DNA of 63,943 bases from Chloroflexota bacterium (GTDB taxonomy: Bacteria > Chloroflexota > Dehalococcoidia > Lucifugimonadales > UBA1127): positions 1 through 63,943 of the forward strand of contig JAPONS010000048.1 in the NCBI GenBank assembly GCA_026713825.1, written 5' to 3'. Of the stretch, positions 49,593 to 57,523 are shown piece after piece. Position numbers and translations under genes: made by a program. The notes beneath the pieces are model-generated. The model was not told the DNA's origin. It saw only the letters and a program-made list of their open reading frames with translations, and ran no database searches. Position 1 is the first letter of the stretch, and each line of letters begins with the position of its first letter.

Positions 49593-51362
49593 ATGACCAC
49601 GTCTTCTGACAACCGATTTCAACCCAACGTCATCATCCCGGTTCTTCCGGAAGAGATAGACCACTTTGACAACGAGGCCAAGCGGTTCCGCTCCGGCGAC
49701 CTCGACGCCGCCGAATTCCGCGCCTTCCGCCTCCGCCAGGGCGTCTACGGCCAGCGCCAGCCCGACAACCAGATGATGCGCGTCAAGGTGCCCCTCGGCC
49801 GCATGACCCCCGACCAGCTCGAGTCCCTCGGCCGCATCGCCCGCGACTACACGCCGCTCAAGCGCGGCCACATCACCACGCGAGAGAACGTGCAGTACCA
49901 CTTCCTCAACCTGGACGACGCCGCGGAGGTCATGCGCACCCTCGGCTCGACCGGCCTCGGCAGCCGAGAGGCCTGCGGCAACACCGTCCGCAACGTCACC
50001 AGCTGCCCGCTGACCGGCGTCTGCCCGGAGGAGGTCTTTGACCCCAGCCCATACGCCGTCGCATACGTGCGCAACTTCGTGCGCCGCGACTTCACCAACA
50101 ACATGCCCCGCAAGTGGAAGACTGCCTTCAGCGGCTGCACCCACGACTGGGTCATGACCGCCATCCACGACATCGGCTTCCACGCCGTCATCCGCGAGAT
50201 CGACGGTGTCGAGCGCAAGGGCTTCCGCATCGTCGTTGGCGGCGGCACCAGCATCCAGCCGCTCATCGCCCAGGAGCTCTACGAGTTCGTGCCTGTCGAG
50301 GACTTCCTCAAGGTCTCCGAGGCATGCCTGCGGGTCTTCAACGCCGCGGACGAGCTCCGCAAGAACAAGATGAAGGCCCGCGTGAAGGTGCTCATCAACC
50401 GCATCGGCATCGACGCCTTCCGCGAGATGGTCGAGAAGGTCATGGAAGAGGAGCTCGCGGACGTCACCTATGACCTCGACGAGCTCTCCGCCGGTGAGTA
50501 CGAGGACCCCACGCCGCCGCCTCCCGCCGACTACCCGCCCTTCCCGAATGATGACCCCGCTTTTGAGCGTTGGCTCGGCAGCAACGTCATCGGGCAGAAG
50601 CAGGACGGCTATAGCGCGGTCTTCATCAAGCTCCGCCTCGGCAACGTCACTGATGAGCAGTTCTTCCAGCTTGCCGACATCTCCCGCGACTTGGCGGGCA
50701 GCATCCGCATGACGCTGCGCCAGGACATGACGCTCCAGTGGGTCCCCAACAACGCCCTGCACGTCCTGTACGAGAAGCTCGTCGCCGTCGGCATGGCCGA
50801 GCCCGGCGCCAACGAGTTGAGCGACATCGTCTCCTGCCCCGGCACCGAGAGCTGTGCCCTCGGCATCACCTCCTCACAGGGCCTAGCCGGCAACCTGTGG
50901 GACGCCCTCAGCGACTACAAGTCCCACGACGAGCTTGCCCGCAACATCCGCATCAACATCTCCGGTTGCCCGGACGGCTGCGGCCAGCACCACCTCGGCA
51001 ACATCGGCTTCCACGGCGCCGCCATCAGGGTCGGCAGCGCCCAGGTGCCCGCCTACGAGGTCTACATCGGCGGCAGCCAGATCAAGCCCGTCCGCATCGG
51101 CCAGCACCTGCGCGTCAAGGTCCCGTCCAAGCGCATCGAGGAAGCAATCAAGCTCATCGTCGACGACTACGTGGAGCACCGGAACAGCGGTGAAGTCTTC
51201 AACGACTACGTCGACCGCATCGGCGCGGCGACCTACGAGGATCTGCTGAAACCCGTCTCCACTGTGCCGGAGCTCGGTCGCGAGACCATCCACTACTACA
51301 TCGACTGGAACCGCGACGTCCTCTACAAGGTCGAGCGCGGCGAGGGTGAGTGCGCAGCCTAG
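49593..51362 (+). CDS. Ferredoxin-type sulfite/nitrite reductase, assimilatory sulfite reductase likely
   Basis: 589 residues from ATG 49593 (AAAAGGAGG upstream). Two ferredoxin-like half domains each with a SiR repeat, then the siroheme/[4Fe-4S] motif: SCPGTESCALGIT and INISGCPDGCGQHHLGNIGFHG (Cys-x5-Cys ... Cys-x3-Cys). VRNVTSCPLTGVCPEEVFD and KRGHITTRENVQYHF are siroheme-pocket stretches. It reduces sulfite to sulfide using ferredoxin, cytoplasmically. Nitrite reductases of this family look similar; the upstream cysteine leader favours sulfite reduction. A ferredoxin pair is encoded at 41805-42512. Confidence 0.9.
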   Translation: MTTSSDNRFQPNVIIPVLPEEIDHFDNEAKRFRSGDLDAAEFRAFRLRQGVYGQRQPDNQMMRVKVPLGRMTPDQLESLGRIARDYTPLKRGHITTRENVQYHFLNLDDAAEVMRTLGSTGLGSREACGNTVRNVTSCPLTGVCPEEVFDPSPYAVAYVRNFVRRDFTNNMPRKWKTAFSGCTHDWVMTAIHDIGFHAVIREIDGVERKGFRIVVGGGTSIQPLIAQELYEFVPVEDFLKVSEACLRVFNAADELRKNKMKARVKVLINRIGIDAFREMVEKVMEEELADVTYDLDELSAGEYEDPTPPPPADYPPFPNDDPAFERWLGSNVIGQKQDGYSAVFIKLRLGNVTDEQFFQLADISRDLAGSIRMTLRQDMTLQWVPNNALHVLYEKLVAVGMAEPGANELSDIVSCPGTESCALGITSSQGLAGNLWDALSDYKSHDELARNIRINISGCPDGCGQHHLGNIGFHGAAIRVGSAQVPAYEVYIGGSQIKPVRIGQHLRVKVPSKRIEEAIKLIVDDYVEHRNSGEVFNDYVDRIGAATYEDLLKPVSTVPELGRETIHYYIDWNRDVLYKVERGEGECAA

Positions 51363-51384
51363 TCAACCATCCCGCTGAAACACG

Positions 51385-51415
51385 AAGAGGCCCCGGCGCA
51401 TAGCCGAGGCCTCTT
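51385..51415 (+). terminator. Terminator of the sulfite reductase unit
   Basis: AAGAGGCC (51385-51392)/GGCCTCTT (51408-51415) with inner CGGC/GCCG, followed by GCTCT, 22 bases after the stop. Confidence 0.7.
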
Positions 51416-51543
51416 GCTCTAGACTAAGGGTCTCCGGCGGCCGCGTCCCGGGTGCATTGAGTGCGCCGAGTTGCCTCGAGACGCACAACTCGGTAAGCTA
51501 GCCGCAGGCACTACACCGAAGCTGGAACAGATGGGAGCGCGAG

Positions 51544-51789
51544 ATGCAGGACGCCATGCTGCTCCAACGGATCACGGTTCGCCCGGAGGTTTTCGGCGGC
51601 AAGCCGATCATCCGGGACATGCGCATCGCTGTTGAACATGTGCTGGGCATGCTCGCCGCCGGGGAGAGCGCGGACACAATCTTGAGTGAGTATCCGGCCT
51701 TGGAGGGCGAGGACATCCAGGCGTGCCTGCTGTTCGCGCACCGTTCCATGTCCGGAGAGCAGGTGCATGACCGGATGTCGATCCGGTAG
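51544..51789 (+). CDS. DUF433-type antitoxin
   Basis: 81 residues from ATG 51544. ITVRPEVFGGKPIIRDMRIAVEHVLGMLAAGESADTILSEYPALEGEDIQACLLFA is the DUF433 pattern (PxxxxGKPxIxxxRIxVxxVLxxLAxGxSxxxIL), a helix-turn-helix antitoxin. The toxin-like PIN protein begins 5 bases later, the usual antitoxin-first order. Confidence 0.85.
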   Translation: MQDAMLLQRITVRPEVFGGKPIIRDMRIAVEHVLGMLAAGESADTILSEYPALEGEDIQACLLFAHRSMSGEQVHDRMSIR

Positions 51790-51793
51790 TGCA

Positions 51794-52168
51794 ATGAAGT
51801 TCCTGCTGGACGTATGCGCAGCTTCACATGCAATGCATGCCGCGCTGGTGCGTTGGGGCCATGACGTGGCCTCTGCGCTGGAGACCGCCCCACAAGCCGA
51901 CGATGAGGCGATTCTGGATTGGGCAAGGGCGGAGCAGCGGATTCTTGTTACTGAGGACAAGGATTTTGGGGAACTGGTCTTTGTCCGGCGCTTGCCTCAT
52001 TCCTGCATCATTCGCATTGTGGACATGCGGGTCCAGGACAAGGTTGCGGCAATGCAGGATTTGATTGAAGGTTACTCGGACTCGCTGCGTGACGGCATGC
52101 TGATAGTGGTCACGGAGAACAGGGTTCGCATTCGGTCCTCTGAAGCCGCTGAAACAGGCGGCACGTAG
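51794..52168 (+). CDS. DUF5615 PIN-like toxin
   Basis: 124 residues from ATG 51794. KFLLDVCAASHAMHAALVRWGHDV is the first PIN-like strand-helix (acidic Asp), DDEAILDWARAEQRILVTEDKDFGELVF holds the second and third acidic residues. Such proteins are VapC-like ribonucleases of toxin-antitoxin pairs. Upstream frame start at 51686 overlaps the antitoxin and is not favoured. Confidence 0.82.
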   Translation: MKFLLDVCAASHAMHAALVRWGHDVASALETAPQADDEAILDWARAEQRILVTEDKDFGELVFVRRLPHSCIIRIVDMRVQDKVAAMQDLIEGYSDSLRDGMLIVVTENRVRIRSSEAAETGGT

Positions 52169-52187
52169 CACACACCCAGCGCCACCC

Positions 52188-52565
52188 CTACTTCCGAAAC
52201 CGCCGCGTCAGCTTGTCCCAGAACGACGGCCCGCTCGGCGGCGCATCGTACTCCACCGGCTGGCCTCGCCAGTGCAGCTTGTTCTCCGCCCTGTCCGCCC
52301 GCACGAAGAAGAAGGCGTACCCCAGGACCCCGACGACCAGCCCAGCCCACAGGAAGACCGTCGCCAGCGTGCCGTCGAAGATGAGGGCAAACGTCAGGAG
52401 GAGAAGCACCGCGGCGATGATGAGGCGTCCCGGCGTAATGACGCCGCCGGCGCCGGAGGGCCCGTCGCCCTTGGCCCGCTGCGCCCGCTTGGGTCGAGAC
52501 AGTGGAGCTTGCGCCTCGGACTGCTCCAGGATCTCTTCGATCTCTTGCTGGAATCGCTCAGGCAT
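52188..52565 (-). CDS. Two-segment membrane protein (125 aa)
   Basis: 125 residues from ATG 52565. An acidic, charged start (MPERFQQEIEEILEQSEA) and a basic stretch precede two membrane segments (ITPGRLIIAAVLLLLTFALIFDG and VFLWAGLVVGVLGYAFFFV); the end is basic (WDKLTRRFRK). No family recognised. It resembles small proteins of unknown role that are common in Chloroflexota and Actinobacteria. It has its own promoter and converges with the PIN toxin. Confidence 0.65.
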   Translation of the reverse strand: MPERFQQEIEEILEQSEAQAPLSRPKRAQRAKGDGPSGAGGVITPGRLIIAAVLLLLTFALIFDGTLATVFLWAGLVVGVLGYAFFFVRADRAENKLHWRGQPVEYDAPPSGPSFWDKLTRRFRK

Positions 52566-52880
52566 CGCCCACCCCCGGGCTCCGCGTCTTGTGCCCTTGT
52601 CCCCGGAGCCCTGCAAATGCGAAGACGCCGGTACGGAAGATAGTAGAAGTGGCTGCTTCCGGGATGTACGCCGTTGCCCGCCACGAGCAACGGTCTCTAT
52701 ACGCGAATCGTAGTCACAATCAAGGGTAAATGTCAAGATTTGGAATAACGCCATATGCGCCAAGCGAAAGGCGTCGGACGCGCCGGAATTCCTGTAACCC
52801 CGCCCATCCTGCCCAACGCAACCGGTCTGTTTGTCGGGTACACTGGACGAATTCACAGGCAGCAGCATCAGGACGAAATC
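52566..52880. other. Divergent intergenic region ahead of the tandem ThyX gene
   Basis: About 315 bases. It holds the minus-strand promoter for the membrane protein (52707-52736). For thyX a TACACT at 52839-52844 could be a -10, but no -35 matches. Otherwise nothing recognised. Confidence 0.5.
52707..52736 (-). promoter_or_regulatory. Promoter of the small membrane-protein gene
   Basis: Minus strand TTGACA (52731-52736), 18-base spacer, TACGAT (52707-52712), with a leader of about 135 bases. Confidence 0.6.
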
Positions 52881-54290
52881 ATGGCCACCCATCAAGCCTC
52901 GTTCACCCGGCGCGTCTATCCGCTGGACCCAAAGGAGGTCTCGGAGGAGGAGCTGGCCGTCGTCTTTGCCATGACCTCGCGTCGGCCGGAGCCCTTTGAC
53001 GAGATCAAGGACATGGTAACGGCTGAGAAGGCGTCCGACTTCCATGAGCGCTGGGTCCTCGGCTACGGCCACGCCTCCGTCGCCGAGCACGCAATCGTCC
53101 ACCTCGCCGTGGAGAACGTCTCCCGCCTCGCCTGCGACACCCTGGAGGACAACCGCCTCGCCTCGTACACGGAAAAGTCCTCCCGCTACCAGGTCCTTGA
53201 ACGCAACGCTTTCTACACGCCGCCCGAGCTCGACGCCGCCCCGGACCTCCGCGCCGCCTACGCCACCGCCTGTGAGCGTCTCTTCGACCTCTACCACGAC
53301 CTCGTCGAGCGTACGCAGGCCTACCTCGCTGCCGTCCACCCGCAGCGCGATGGCGAGCGCGATGGCGCCTACCGCCTCCGCCTCCGCCGCATCGCGACCG
53401 ACGTCTGCCGTTTCGTCCTCCCCGCGTCGACCCTGACCAACGTCGGCGTCACCATGAACACCCGCTCCCTTGAGCACGCCGTCCGCAAGCTCCTCTCCTC
53501 CGACCTCCAGGAGGAGCGAGAGGTCGGCGAGGAGATGAAGGAGCAGGCCAGGACCATCACCCCCACCCTCGTCCGCTACGCAGACCGCAACGAGTACATC
53601 GTGCGCAGCCGCGAGGCTCTGCAGGCGCAGTCGGCCGCGCTCCAGCCGCCGCCGCCCGCACTGCCCGGCCCGCGCTCCGTCGAGGCCCGCCTCGTCGACT
53701 ACCCCGCGGACGCCGAGACCCGTCTCGTCGCCGCCCTCCTCTACCGCAACGCGCACGAGCCCTACGAAGCCGTCCGCACCCGCGCCGGGAATCTGTCCGT
53801 CGAGGACCGCGCCGCGGTGCTCGCCGCCGCCCTCGACAGCCTCGGCCCCCACGACCCCACCGTCCGCGAGCTCGAGCAGATTGAGTACACCTTCGAGTAC
53901 CTCATGGACTACGGCGCCTACCGCGAGTTCAAGCGCCACCGTATGCAGTCGTACCTCCCCCAGCCGCTCACCGTCGCCGAGGGCTACGTGGAGCCGGATC
54001 TCATCCGGCAGAGCGGCCTCTCTGCGTCCTACCGCGAGGCCATGGACGTCTCCGCCAACGCCTACGCCTGCGTCGCCGCCCTGTCGCCCAGGCTCGCCGA
54101 GTACGCCGTGACCCACGCCCACCTGCGCCGGTTGTTCACCCGCATGAACCTCCGGGAGTGCTATCACTACTTCAAGCTGCGCACGCAGCCCCAGGCACAC
54201 TTCACCATCCGCGACGCCGCACAGCAGGCAATGGACGCCGTGGCGCAAGTCCACCCGACACTCCTCCAGTTCATCAACTTGCGGGAGTAG
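52881..54290 (+). CDS. Tandem ThyX-like (flavin-dependent thymidylate synthase family) protein
   Basis: 469 residues from ATG 52881; the open frame reaches 52755 but without support. Two ThyX-type halves. The first (1-200) has GHASVAEHAIVHLAVENVSR and DNRLASYTEKSSRY (90-103), where ThyX normally reads RHRxxSxxExSxRY: the first two residues of RHR are changed. The second half (about 260-469) has intact RHR at 352-354 in EFKRHRMQSYLPQPL but lacks the ExSxRY part. The halves look complementary, so a single composite site or a non-thymidylate activity is possible. Family function is dUMP methylation with FAD and folate. Confidence 0.75.
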   Translation: MATHQASFTRRVYPLDPKEVSEEELAVVFAMTSRRPEPFDEIKDMVTAEKASDFHERWVLGYGHASVAEHAIVHLAVENVSRLACDTLEDNRLASYTEKSSRYQVLERNAFYTPPELDAAPDLRAAYATACERLFDLYHDLVERTQAYLAAVHPQRDGERDGAYRLRLRRIATDVCRFVLPASTLTNVGVTMNTRSLEHAVRKLLSSDLQEEREVGEEMKEQARTITPTLVRYADRNEYIVRSREALQAQSAALQPPPPALPGPRSVEARLVDYPADAETRLVAALLYRNAHEPYEAVRTRAGNLSVEDRAAVLAAALDSLGPHDPTVRELEQIEYTFEYLMDYGAYREFKRHRMQSYLPQPLTVAEGYVEPDLIRQSGLSASYREAMDVSANAYACVAALSPRLAEYAVTHAHLRRLFTRMNLRECYHYFKLRTQPQAHFTIRDAAQQAMDAVAQVHPTLLQFINLRE

Positions 54291-54296
54291 CGTCCC

Positions 54297-55052
54297 ATGC
54301 GCCTCCCCCCGCTCCTCGCGGCCCGCTTCGTCTGCCGCCTCAACCGCTTCGCCGCGATGGTCTCCCTCGACGGCCGCGAAGTCACCGTCCACGTCGCCAA
54401 CTCCGGCCGAATGCGTGAGCTCTTCCAGCCCGGCAACCTCTGCTACCTCACGGAAATGCCCGGCGCCCATCGCAAGACCCGCTACGACCTCTCGCTAGTC
54501 GCCATCGACCGCCCCGCCAACACCGCTATCCGCGAGCGCCCGGCGTCCTATGCTGCGAGCAGCGAGCCTCCCCCCAACCGCACCCTCGTCTCCGCCGACG
54601 CCCGCCTCCCGAACGCCCTCGTGTGGGAGGCTTGGCGCGACGGCACTCTCCCCCACCTCGACGGCTACCCCAACGCCCGCCGTGAGGTCCGCTACCACGA
54701 CAGCCGCCTTGACCTCCTCCTCGAATCGCCGGACGGGCTGTGCTACGTCGAGATCAAGTCCGTGACGCTCGTCCAGGACGGCCTCGCCCGCTTCCCGGAC
54801 GCGCCCACCGACCGCGGCCGTCGCCACGTCACAACCCTCGTCCGCGCCGTCGAGGAGGGCCACCGCGCCGCCGCCGTCTTCGTCGTCCAGCGCGATGATG
54901 CCCGCGCCCTCTCGCCCTACGACGCCAACGACCCGCTCTTCGGCGAAGCCCTGCGCGAGGCCGTCGCTGCCGGCGTCGAGGCCTACGCCTTCACCTGCGC
55001 CGTCACCCGCGAGTCCATCGCAATCGCCGGTGAAGTGCCCGTGTTGCTGTAA
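54297..55052 (+). CDS. sfsA: SfsA-family protein (DNA/RNA nuclease SfsA)
   Basis: 251 residues. N-terminal OB-like part ARFVCRLNRFAAMVSLDGREVTVHVANSGRMRELFQPGN, then the nuclease core HDSRLDLLLESPDGLCYVEIKSVTLV with the PD-(D/E)xK residues, and RFPDAPTDRGRRHVTTLV. It starts 6 bases after the ThyX-like gene and ends one base before the next ATG. The role in sugar fermentation that gave the name is indirect; recent family descriptions call it a nuclease. Confidence 0.9.
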   Translation: MRLPPLLAARFVCRLNRFAAMVSLDGREVTVHVANSGRMRELFQPGNLCYLTEMPGAHRKTRYDLSLVAIDRPANTAIRERPASYAASSEPPPNRTLVSADARLPNALVWEAWRDGTLPHLDGYPNARREVRYHDSRLDLLLESPDGLCYVEIKSVTLVQDGLARFPDAPTDRGRRHVTTLVRAVEEGHRAAAVFVVQRDDARALSPYDANDPLFGEALREAVAAGVEAYAFTCAVTRESIAIAGEVPVLL

Positions 55053-55053
55053 C

Positions 55054-55938
55054 ATGGAAGCCATGCTGGAGAACGCAAACACCCACCCGCACGACGCGCC
55101 GCACCTCGCGCGGCTGCGAGAGATCGCCCACACCCACCGCATGCTTTTCATCGCCGGTCTCCCCGGCGTGGGCAAGAGCCTGCTGCTCAGAGAGCTCGCC
55201 GAATCCGCCCACGCCGATGGCCGCGCCGTCTACCTGCTGCAGTGGGACGTCGCCCGCTGCCCAATTTGTTCGCCCACCCTGCTGGCTCGCTATCCCGAGA
55301 CCAACGGCATCACCCACGCCGTCCTCCGCAAGGCCGCCGGCCTCTGGGCGCGCGACGCCGTCGCTGCATGGGCAGCCGAGCACGCGGACGACGGCGCCCT
55401 CCTCGCCGGCGAGACCCCCCTCGTCGGCCACCGCTTTGTCGAGCTCGCCAGGCCCGCCGCCGACGCCGCCGAGCCCGCGCTCAGCTCCGGCTCGACCCGC
55501 TTCCTCGTCCCCGTCCCCACCGTCGAGGTGCGCCGCGCCATCGAGGCCGCCCGCGCCGCCACAACCGAGCGCCCCCGCCACGAGCGTGAACAAAACGACG
55601 CCATCCCCGGCGTCCTCCGCATCCTCTGGGCCGAGCTCTTCGTCGCGGCCGCCCAGGTCGCCGCCGAGCGCGGCGACCCGCCGCCCGTCGACATCGGCTA
55701 CGACCCCGAGACCTACAAAGCCGTGTACAGCCGCGCGTTGAGGGTTCGCCATTGGGAGCCGCTGCGGGTGGAGACTGCCCTGCCGCCACAGGATCGCTCC
55801 GTCTACGACGTCCAGGCGCCCGCTCAGGACCTCGCGCCGTCCGAAGCCGAAGCCGAGGCCTACGTCGCCCGCGTCGAGCGCGAGTACCCTGACCTCGCCG
55901 TCCTCCAGCGCGAGACCGAGACGTGGTGGCGCGCATGA
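55054..55938 (+). CDS. P-loop NTPase of unknown function
   Basis: 294 residues from ATG 55054, one base after the sfsA stop. Walker A GLPGVGKS near residue 38; RAVYLLQWDVARCPIC and GETPLVGHRFVELARP follow, the latter a likely Walker B/switch region. A Cys pair (CPICS) is unusual. The C-terminal third is helical and acidic (SEAEAEAYVARVEREYPDL). It lies between sfsA and the EndoIII-like gene in a compact operon and may have a nucleic-acid-related role. I do not recognise a named family. Confidence 0.65.
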   Translation: MEAMLENANTHPHDAPHLARLREIAHTHRMLFIAGLPGVGKSLLLRELAESAHADGRAVYLLQWDVARCPICSPTLLARYPETNGITHAVLRKAAGLWARDAVAAWAAEHADDGALLAGETPLVGHRFVELARPAADAAEPALSSGSTRFLVPVPTVEVRRAIEAARAATTERPRHEREQNDAIPGVLRILWAELFVAAAQVAAERGDPPPVDIGYDPETYKAVYSRALRVRHWEPLRVETALPPQDRSVYDVQAPAQDLAPSEAEAEAYVARVEREYPDLAVLQRETETWWRA

Positions 55939-56615
55939 CTCCGCCAACTGGCGAGTTCCTCATGGACGTCTACCAGCGCCTCTTCGACGCCTACGGCCCG
56001 CAACACTGGTGGCCCGGCGCCGAAACCCCAATCGAGGTCTGCATCGGCGCCATCCTCACCCAGTCCGCCGCGTGGACCAACGTCGAGTTGGCCCTCGCCC
56101 GCCTCCGGGAGGCCGGCGTCCTCTCGCTGCAGGGCATTCACGAAACGCCGCAGGAGCAGCTCGCCCAGCTCGTGCACTCATCCGGCTACTTCAACGTCAA
56201 GGCCCGCAAGCTCAAGGCCTTCGCACAGCACGTCTACGACCACCACAACGGCGAACTTGACGTAATGCTTGCTCAGCCGTGGGAGGAGCTCCGGGCAGAG
56301 CTCCTCGGCATCTACGGCATCGGCGAGGAGACCGCCGACGACATCGTCCTCTACGCCGCCAACGCCCCCAGCTTTGTCGTCGACGCCTACACCTTCCGCA
56401 TCTTCACACGCCTCGGCGCGCCCGCCCCGGAACAGCGCTACGAGAGCTACCGCCGCCTCTTCATGGACGCCCTCCTGCCCGACGCCCATCTCTACAACGA
56501 GTACCACGCGCTGCTCGACAACCTCGGCAAGGAAGTCTGCCGCAAGCGGGCCCCCCGCTGCGCCGAGTGCCCCCTGCTTGACCTCTGCCCGACGGGCATT
56601 GGAGATGTGGGATGA
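55935..56615 (+). CDS. EndoIII-like HhH-GPD DNA glycosylase
   Basis: 226 residues from ATG 55935, overlapping the previous stop (ATGA). The helix-hairpin-helix reads LLGIYGIGEETADDIVLYAA and the catalytic Asp is D150 in VVDAYTFRIF. The position of the EndoIII catalytic Lys (GVGRKTAN) is Glu132 here, so beta-lyase activity is unlikely; this form fits monofunctional 3-methyladenine/uracil-type glycosylases. The [4Fe-4S] cluster ligands are CRKRAPRCAECPLLDLC (Cx6Cx2Cx5C). Last gene of the ThyX-SfsA-ATPase operon. Confidence 0.87.
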   Translation: MTPPTGEFLMDVYQRLFDAYGPQHWWPGAETPIEVCIGAILTQSAAWTNVELALARLREAGVLSLQGIHETPQEQLAQLVHSSGYFNVKARKLKAFAQHVYDHHNGELDVMLAQPWEELRAELLGIYGIGEETADDIVLYAANAPSFVVDAYTFRIFTRLGAPAPEQRYESYRRLFMDALLPDAHLYNEYHALLDNLGKEVCRKRAPRCAECPLLDLCPTGIGDVG

Positions 56616-56649
56616 TTTGCACTTGCACGCTCGACCAGATCCTTTGAGA

Positions 56650-57048
56650 TTAGGGTGTGCTCAATCGTCCCTCAGTCAGTTTTTGGAAGGCCTGTCGGTC
56701 AATTTCATAGACCCATTTCGCGCCTGAACGGGGCATTGTTAACTTGGCAAGCACTGCAACGTCGTTGAACTCACGCATTGCCTGCTCCAATTCACTACGA
56801 GGAAGTGCAGGCTTCATCCACCGTGTAGAGTAGCGGATCAACTTGGTTGACTTGTCGGCGTCTAAGACCAAGCCCACTGCGGGGGCGCAGCTAGCATATT
56901 CTTTGTAGTTTTCGAAACAGTACAGGAGGAGGTAGTCTCCTTGGGCTATCCCATCTGGCCACACGTTGTGGACAGGATATCTACCGGACCCTACCTTAGT
57001 TCTATTGTCTCCCCTTGGATTCCCATGGAACGCAATGAAGCAGAGCAA
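56650..57048 (-). CDS. EVE/PUA-like small protein, diverged copy
   Basis: 132 residues from TTG 57048, with GGAGG 5 bases upstream. Layout matches the next protein: CFIAFHGNPRGDNRTKVG, NVWPDGIAQGDYLLLYCFENY, AVGLVLDADK. EVE domains are PUA-like folds that bind modified bases. The gene is clearly AT-richer than its neighbours, which suggests transfer or relaxed selection. Function unknown. Confidence 0.55.
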   Translation of the reverse strand: MLCFIAFHGNPRGDNRTKVGSGRYPVHNVWPDGIAQGDYLLLYCFENYKEYASCAPAVGLVLDADKSTKLIRYSTRWMKPALPRSELEQAMREFNDVAVLAKLTMPRSGAKWVYEIDRQAFQKLTEGRLSTP

Positions 57049-57106
57049 GCCATCCTCCGTCCCTTGAGTTTGCTATTACTCACTCTCGAATTACTCAACG
57101 CATGCC

Positions 57107-57496
57107 CTAGTCCATCACCCCGCCCACCGCCGCGAAGAAGGACGCCGCCCCAATCTCGAACAGCCAGTGGTTGTTGAACCGGATGTTGTCGAGCTTCCGA
57201 GCGTCCACGGCCTCGAACACCAGCCGCAGGTCATCCAGCGGCACAGGCTGCGAGAGCCGCTCGTACTCGAAGGTGAATGACTGCTGCCGGTGGTCGACGT
57301 CTTCCACAACGCCTAGGCCGGGCACGCTCTTGGGGTACCGGGCATACCCGCCCGTGCAGTACAGCAGCACGAGGTCCCCCGGCACGATGCCCTTGGGCCA
57401 CCCGGCATTCACGCCGAAGTGCCCCTCCTCCACCGTCACGTGCCCCGGCTTTGTCGGGTCGCCGAACACAGCCAGGTAGTAGCGAGGTTCTCTCAT
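57107..57496 (-). CDS. EVE/PUA-like small protein
   Basis: 129 residues from ATG 57496. Reads REPRYYLAVFGDPTKPG, NAGWPKGIVPGDLVLLYCTGGY, PGLGVVEDVD, then IRFNNHWLFEIGAASFFAAVG. It shares layout with the gene 58 bases downstream, so they are tandem paralogues. A close link to base modification or restriction is possible for EVE-type proteins but not shown; no methylase or nuclease lies next to it. Confidence 0.6.
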   Translation of the reverse strand: MREPRYYLAVFGDPTKPGHVTVEEGHFGVNAGWPKGIVPGDLVLLYCTGGYARYPKSVPGLGVVEDVDHRQQSFTFEYERLSQPVPLDDLRLVFEAVDARKLDNIRFNNHWLFEIGAASFFAAVGGVMD

Positions 57497-57523
57497 GGCG
57501 AGGGCCGTACCGTCCGCAGCTCT

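Noticed and set aside
52188-54470. A 760-residue minus-strand frame over the ThyX-like gene
   Set aside because: Only the final 125 codons have a ribosome site, a promoter and plausible membrane segments; the remainder is antisense to ThyX.
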